Below are positions 30,742 to 32,023 of a DNA stretch of 32,023 nucleotides, piece after piece. The stretch is taken from positions 1 to 32,023 of IMG/VR virus record IMGVR_UViG_3300034198_000329; one strand, 5' to 3'. The translations under genes were made by a program, and so were the position numbers. Positions within the stretch are counted from its first letter, which is position 1, and each line of letters starts with the position of its first letter. The DNA comes from a virus. The notes under the pieces are model-generated. The model did no database searches. It saw nothing but the letters and a program-made list of their open reading frames with translations, and was not told where the DNA came from.

Positions 30742-31329
30742 ATGTCGAATATTGCTAACGTAGTTATCGCCGCTGATGCCACCGTCAAAGTCGGCAAGAA
30801 ATCCTTCACCATTGCTGAAGCAATCAAACATGCCTCGTCGATCTACGACACCATGTGGCTGATGCAAGAGCAGATGCTGGACCACTACCGTGAAATCGGA
30901 ACGATTTTGATTGGGCTTCAGACCCTGTTCGGCGACAACCGTAAGGCATTCGGCCAGTATCTTGCCGGGACTGACCTTGGTCAGATGTCAAAGCAGGACC
31001 GTTCCGATGCCATGTTCCTTGCGACAAACTGGACTAAGGTCCAGAAGCTGAACCAGAACGGCGCCCTTGACACCCTTGGTGTTTCGGCAATCCGTAAGCG
31101 GCTCAAAGTTGCCGAAGGCAAAGCATCGAATGGTGCCGGGGTTCGCAAGATGGACCAGAAAACCGCAGCCCCTAAAGGGGAAGTCACTGAGCCGAAGGCT
31201 GAGGCTAAGGCACCAAAGGTGAAAGACGAGGCTGAATTGGCGGATCTGGTCTGGACCCTGATTGCAGACAATGGTCTGGACTTCGCAGTGTTCACCAAGG
31301 CTCTGGTCGCCAAGCGCAAGGGGTCGTAA
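30742..31329 (+). CDS. First rightward gene, DUF3102-like helical protein, 195 aa
   Basis: ATG 30742 has GGAG 8 bases upstream. Residues 20-105 are helical (AEAIKHASSIYDTMWLMQEQ then LDHYREIGTILIGLQTLFG, KAFGQYLAGTD, SKQDRSDAMFLATNW), a pattern like the DUF3102 phage/plasmid family (Ile-Gly-x-x-Leu, Phe-x-x-x-Leu, later Ser-x-x-x-Ala-x-x-Met). Residues 125-165 are a basic Ala/Lys/Glu linker and the C-terminus is another helix. It lacks an obvious enzyme motif. Codons are GC-richer than in the late operon. As the promoter-proximal early gene it may regulate or take over host functions; function unproven. Confidence 0.85.
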   Translation: MSNIANVVIAADATVKVGKKSFTIAEAIKHASSIYDTMWLMQEQMLDHYREIGTILIGLQTLFGDNRKAFGQYLAGTDLGQMSKQDRSDAMFLATNWTKVQKLNQNGALDTLGVSAIRKRLKVAEGKASNGAGVRKMDQKTAAPKGEVTEPKAEAKAPKVKDEAELADLVWTLIADNGLDFAVFTKALVAKRKGS

Positions 31330-31364
31330 GACCCCACCACGTTTCCCCTTTAGGGAAATCACGA

Positions 31365-31388
31365 GGCATCCTTCGGGGTGCCTTTTTT
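31365..31388 (+). terminator. Rho-independent terminator after the 195-aa gene
   Basis: GGCATCC (31365-31371), UUCG-type tetraloop (31372-31375), GGGTGCC (31376-31382), then six T residues (31383-31388). The stem has one G-T pair. It lies 36 bases after the stop and just before the second palindromic header, so each rightward unit appears to be separately transcribed. Confidence 0.85.
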
Positions 31389-31428
31389 CGTTTGTCGTCA
31401 CGGTTTCCCGAAGGGAAGGCCAAGGTAA

Positions 31429-31452
31429 AGTCGGACGGTCCGACTATAGAAT
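31429..31452 (+). promoter_or_regulatory. Palindromic header, copy 2 (rightward)
   Basis: Perfect 17-bp palindrome AGTCGGACGGTCCGACT (31429-31445) followed by ATAGAAT, then the CCCCTGAAAGGGG hairpin and an AGGAG ribosome site 7 bases before the ATG at 31480. It lies directly after a terminator, as expected for a promoter. Confidence 0.65.
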
Positions 31453-31479
31453 CCCCTGAAAGGGGAGAGGAGAAAAACC

Positions 31480-31587
31480 ATGACAGCATGTCGGATGATC
31501 GAATTGAGCGTGATCCTGTTTGCCTTTGTGGTGGGTGCGCTGGTCCTGATCTGTGCGCCGCATGATGATGATGAGGGGGGTGAGTGA
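31480..31587 (+). CDS. Single-pass membrane micropeptide, 35 aa
   Basis: ATG 31480 with AGGAG at 31468-31472, 7 bases upstream. The peptide begins MTACRMIELSVILF and has a membrane helix AFVVGALVLICA (about residues 9-26), ending HDDDEGGE. Acidic tail outside or inside the membrane. Such peptides in early operons often alter host membrane functions or exclude other phages. The function here is unknown. Its TGA overlaps an ATG, but that ATG leads to no long frame. Confidence 0.7.
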   Translation: MTACRMIELSVILFAFVVGALVLICAPHDDDEGGE

Positions 31588-31588
31588 T

Positions 31589-31849
31589 GTGCATGTGAGC
31601 AAGCGTGAGCGCATGGCCCGTAGGGCAGACAAGTGGTGGCGTAGCGTGTGGCATGTGCAGATGCTGATGACAGACAGTCGCATGAGTGGGCGCGATGAAC
31701 CCTTGAGCAGGGCGAAACCCTTGAGCAAAGCGAATCTATTGACAGATGATGTGGGCCGTGGTTTTCTAAAGGCTCATTCGACCTGCTGCCAATCGAAACA
31801 CAAACCTAAAGTCGGACGGTCCGACTATACAATGGGAGAAACGAAATGA
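31589..31849 (+). CDS. Possible basic protein, 86 aa
   Basis: Open frame with GTG start candidates at 31580 and 31589 (AGGGGG about 8 bases upstream of the latter) or ATG at 31613. The product is strongly basic (KRERMARRADKWWRS), with a perfect-frame 18-base tandem repeat at 31700-31735 giving PLSRAK then PLSKAN. The frame runs through the third palindrome and stops inside the next ATG (ATGA). The last 30 residues may be only an open tail. Start and reality are uncertain. Confidence 0.4.
   Translation: MHVSKRERMARRADKWWRSVWHVQMLMTDSRMSGRDEPLSRAKPLSKANLLTDDVGRGFLKAHSTCCQSKHKPKVGRSDYTMGETK
31810..31833 (+). promoter_or_regulatory. Palindromic header, copy 3 (rightward)
   Basis: Perfect 17-bp palindrome AGTCGGACGGTCCGACT (31810-31826) followed by ATACAAT (a TACAAT -10-like box). 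A GGAG ribosome site lies at 31835-31838, 7 bases before the ATG at 31846, so any transcript starting here has a very short leader. Confidence 0.6.
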
Positions 31850-32023
31850 CCTACGGGTTCATTGAATCAGATGTGATCCGCTACGCCTTGATCGACCGGG
31901 ACAACACACCTGACACCCTGTCCAAGTGTCTGGACCTGATGACTGACTACATCGTGAATGACATGGTGGATGAGCAGGTGCCGTATGAGGTGTGGACCAA
32001 GCGCAACGATGCACTGACAAAGG
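31846..32023 (+). CDS. Hypothetical early protein (partial, runs off window)
   Basis: ATG 31846 with GGAG 7 bases upstream. The visible 59 codons begin MTYGFIESDVIRYALIDRDN and continue with CLDLMTDYIVNDMVDEQVPY then EVWTKRNDAL. Acidic, helical, no membrane segment, no known motif. Headed by the third palindrome. Confidence 0.7.
   Translation, partial: MTYGFIESDVIRYALIDRDNTPDTLSKCLDLMTDYIVNDMVDEQVPYEVWTKRNDALTK

Larger units (their letters stand above)
30573..31465. repeat. Short CCCC-TTTA-GGGG hairpin family
   Basis: Seven small inverted repeats with a CCC(C)/(G)GGG stem and A/T loop: TTCCCCTTTAGGGGAA (30573-30588), ACCCTTTAGGGT (30629-30640), CCCCTAAAGGGG (30713-30724), the same inside the 195-aa gene (31169-31180), TTTCCCCTTTAGGGAAA (31342-31358), TTTCCCGAAGGGAA (31404-31417) and CCCCTGAAAGGGG (31453-31465). 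Two lie just before ribosome sites. None was noticed in the late operon. Possible roles are mRNA 5' protection, translation control or mobile repeat. Confidence 0.6.

Overview
The window looks like the right-hand structural half of a tailed, podovirus-like bacteriophage genome, plus the start of a divergently transcribed early region. Evidence is a large terminase with Walker A, Walker B and nuclease motifs, a P22-type portal, scaffold, major capsid protein, a T7 gp11-like tail adaptor, a stabilisation/tube protein, a fibre, and internal virion proteins. Protein style (the 699-aa Gln/Asn/Ala-rich protein, glycine-rich adhesins, and small Lys/Gly-rich peptides) resembles marine phages. An alphaproteobacterial marine host is plausible but is inference. 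No integrase, rRNA, tRNA or CRISPR was seen. The first and last genes run off the window.

Layout. Positions 29551 down to 1 form one dense leftward (minus strand) late operon with many TAATG, ATGA and TGATG junctions. In transcription order it carries: a small conserved gene; a lysis cassette (M15 endolysin, coiled-coil membrane protein, two-helix membrane protein with a nested spanin-like lipoprotein, 29312-28186); a cluster of small basic proteins including a mini-HNH (28184-25304); DNA packaging (TerS, HTH protein, TerL, 25307-23062); a free-standing HNH endonuclease; portal and a coiled-coil protein; a 1278-aa composite virion protein; scaffold, capsid and decoration-like protein; tail adaptor and tube; fibre; two tandem receptor-binding cassettes (8898-4603); and internal virion proteins including a transglycosylase-like enzyme (4551-1).

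Positions 29552-30741 are a gene-poor control region. It has an AT-rich array of CTTAAG palindromes beside a good leftward sigma70-like promoter, a T7-promoter-like core flanked by TGTCCGG boxes, a pair of overlapping stem-loops, and one very short ORF. From 30742 to the end, genes run rightward. Three genes or leaders there share one header: a 17-bp perfect palindrome (AGTCGGAC-S-GTCCGACT) fused to ATA(G/C)AA, and short CCCC-TTTA-GGGG hairpins recur around them. This repeated header and the CTTAAG array are the most novel-looking regulatory signals. The duplicated receptor-binding cassette is the most notable protein-level structure.

All product names come from reading motifs and from recalled family resemblance; no database search was run.
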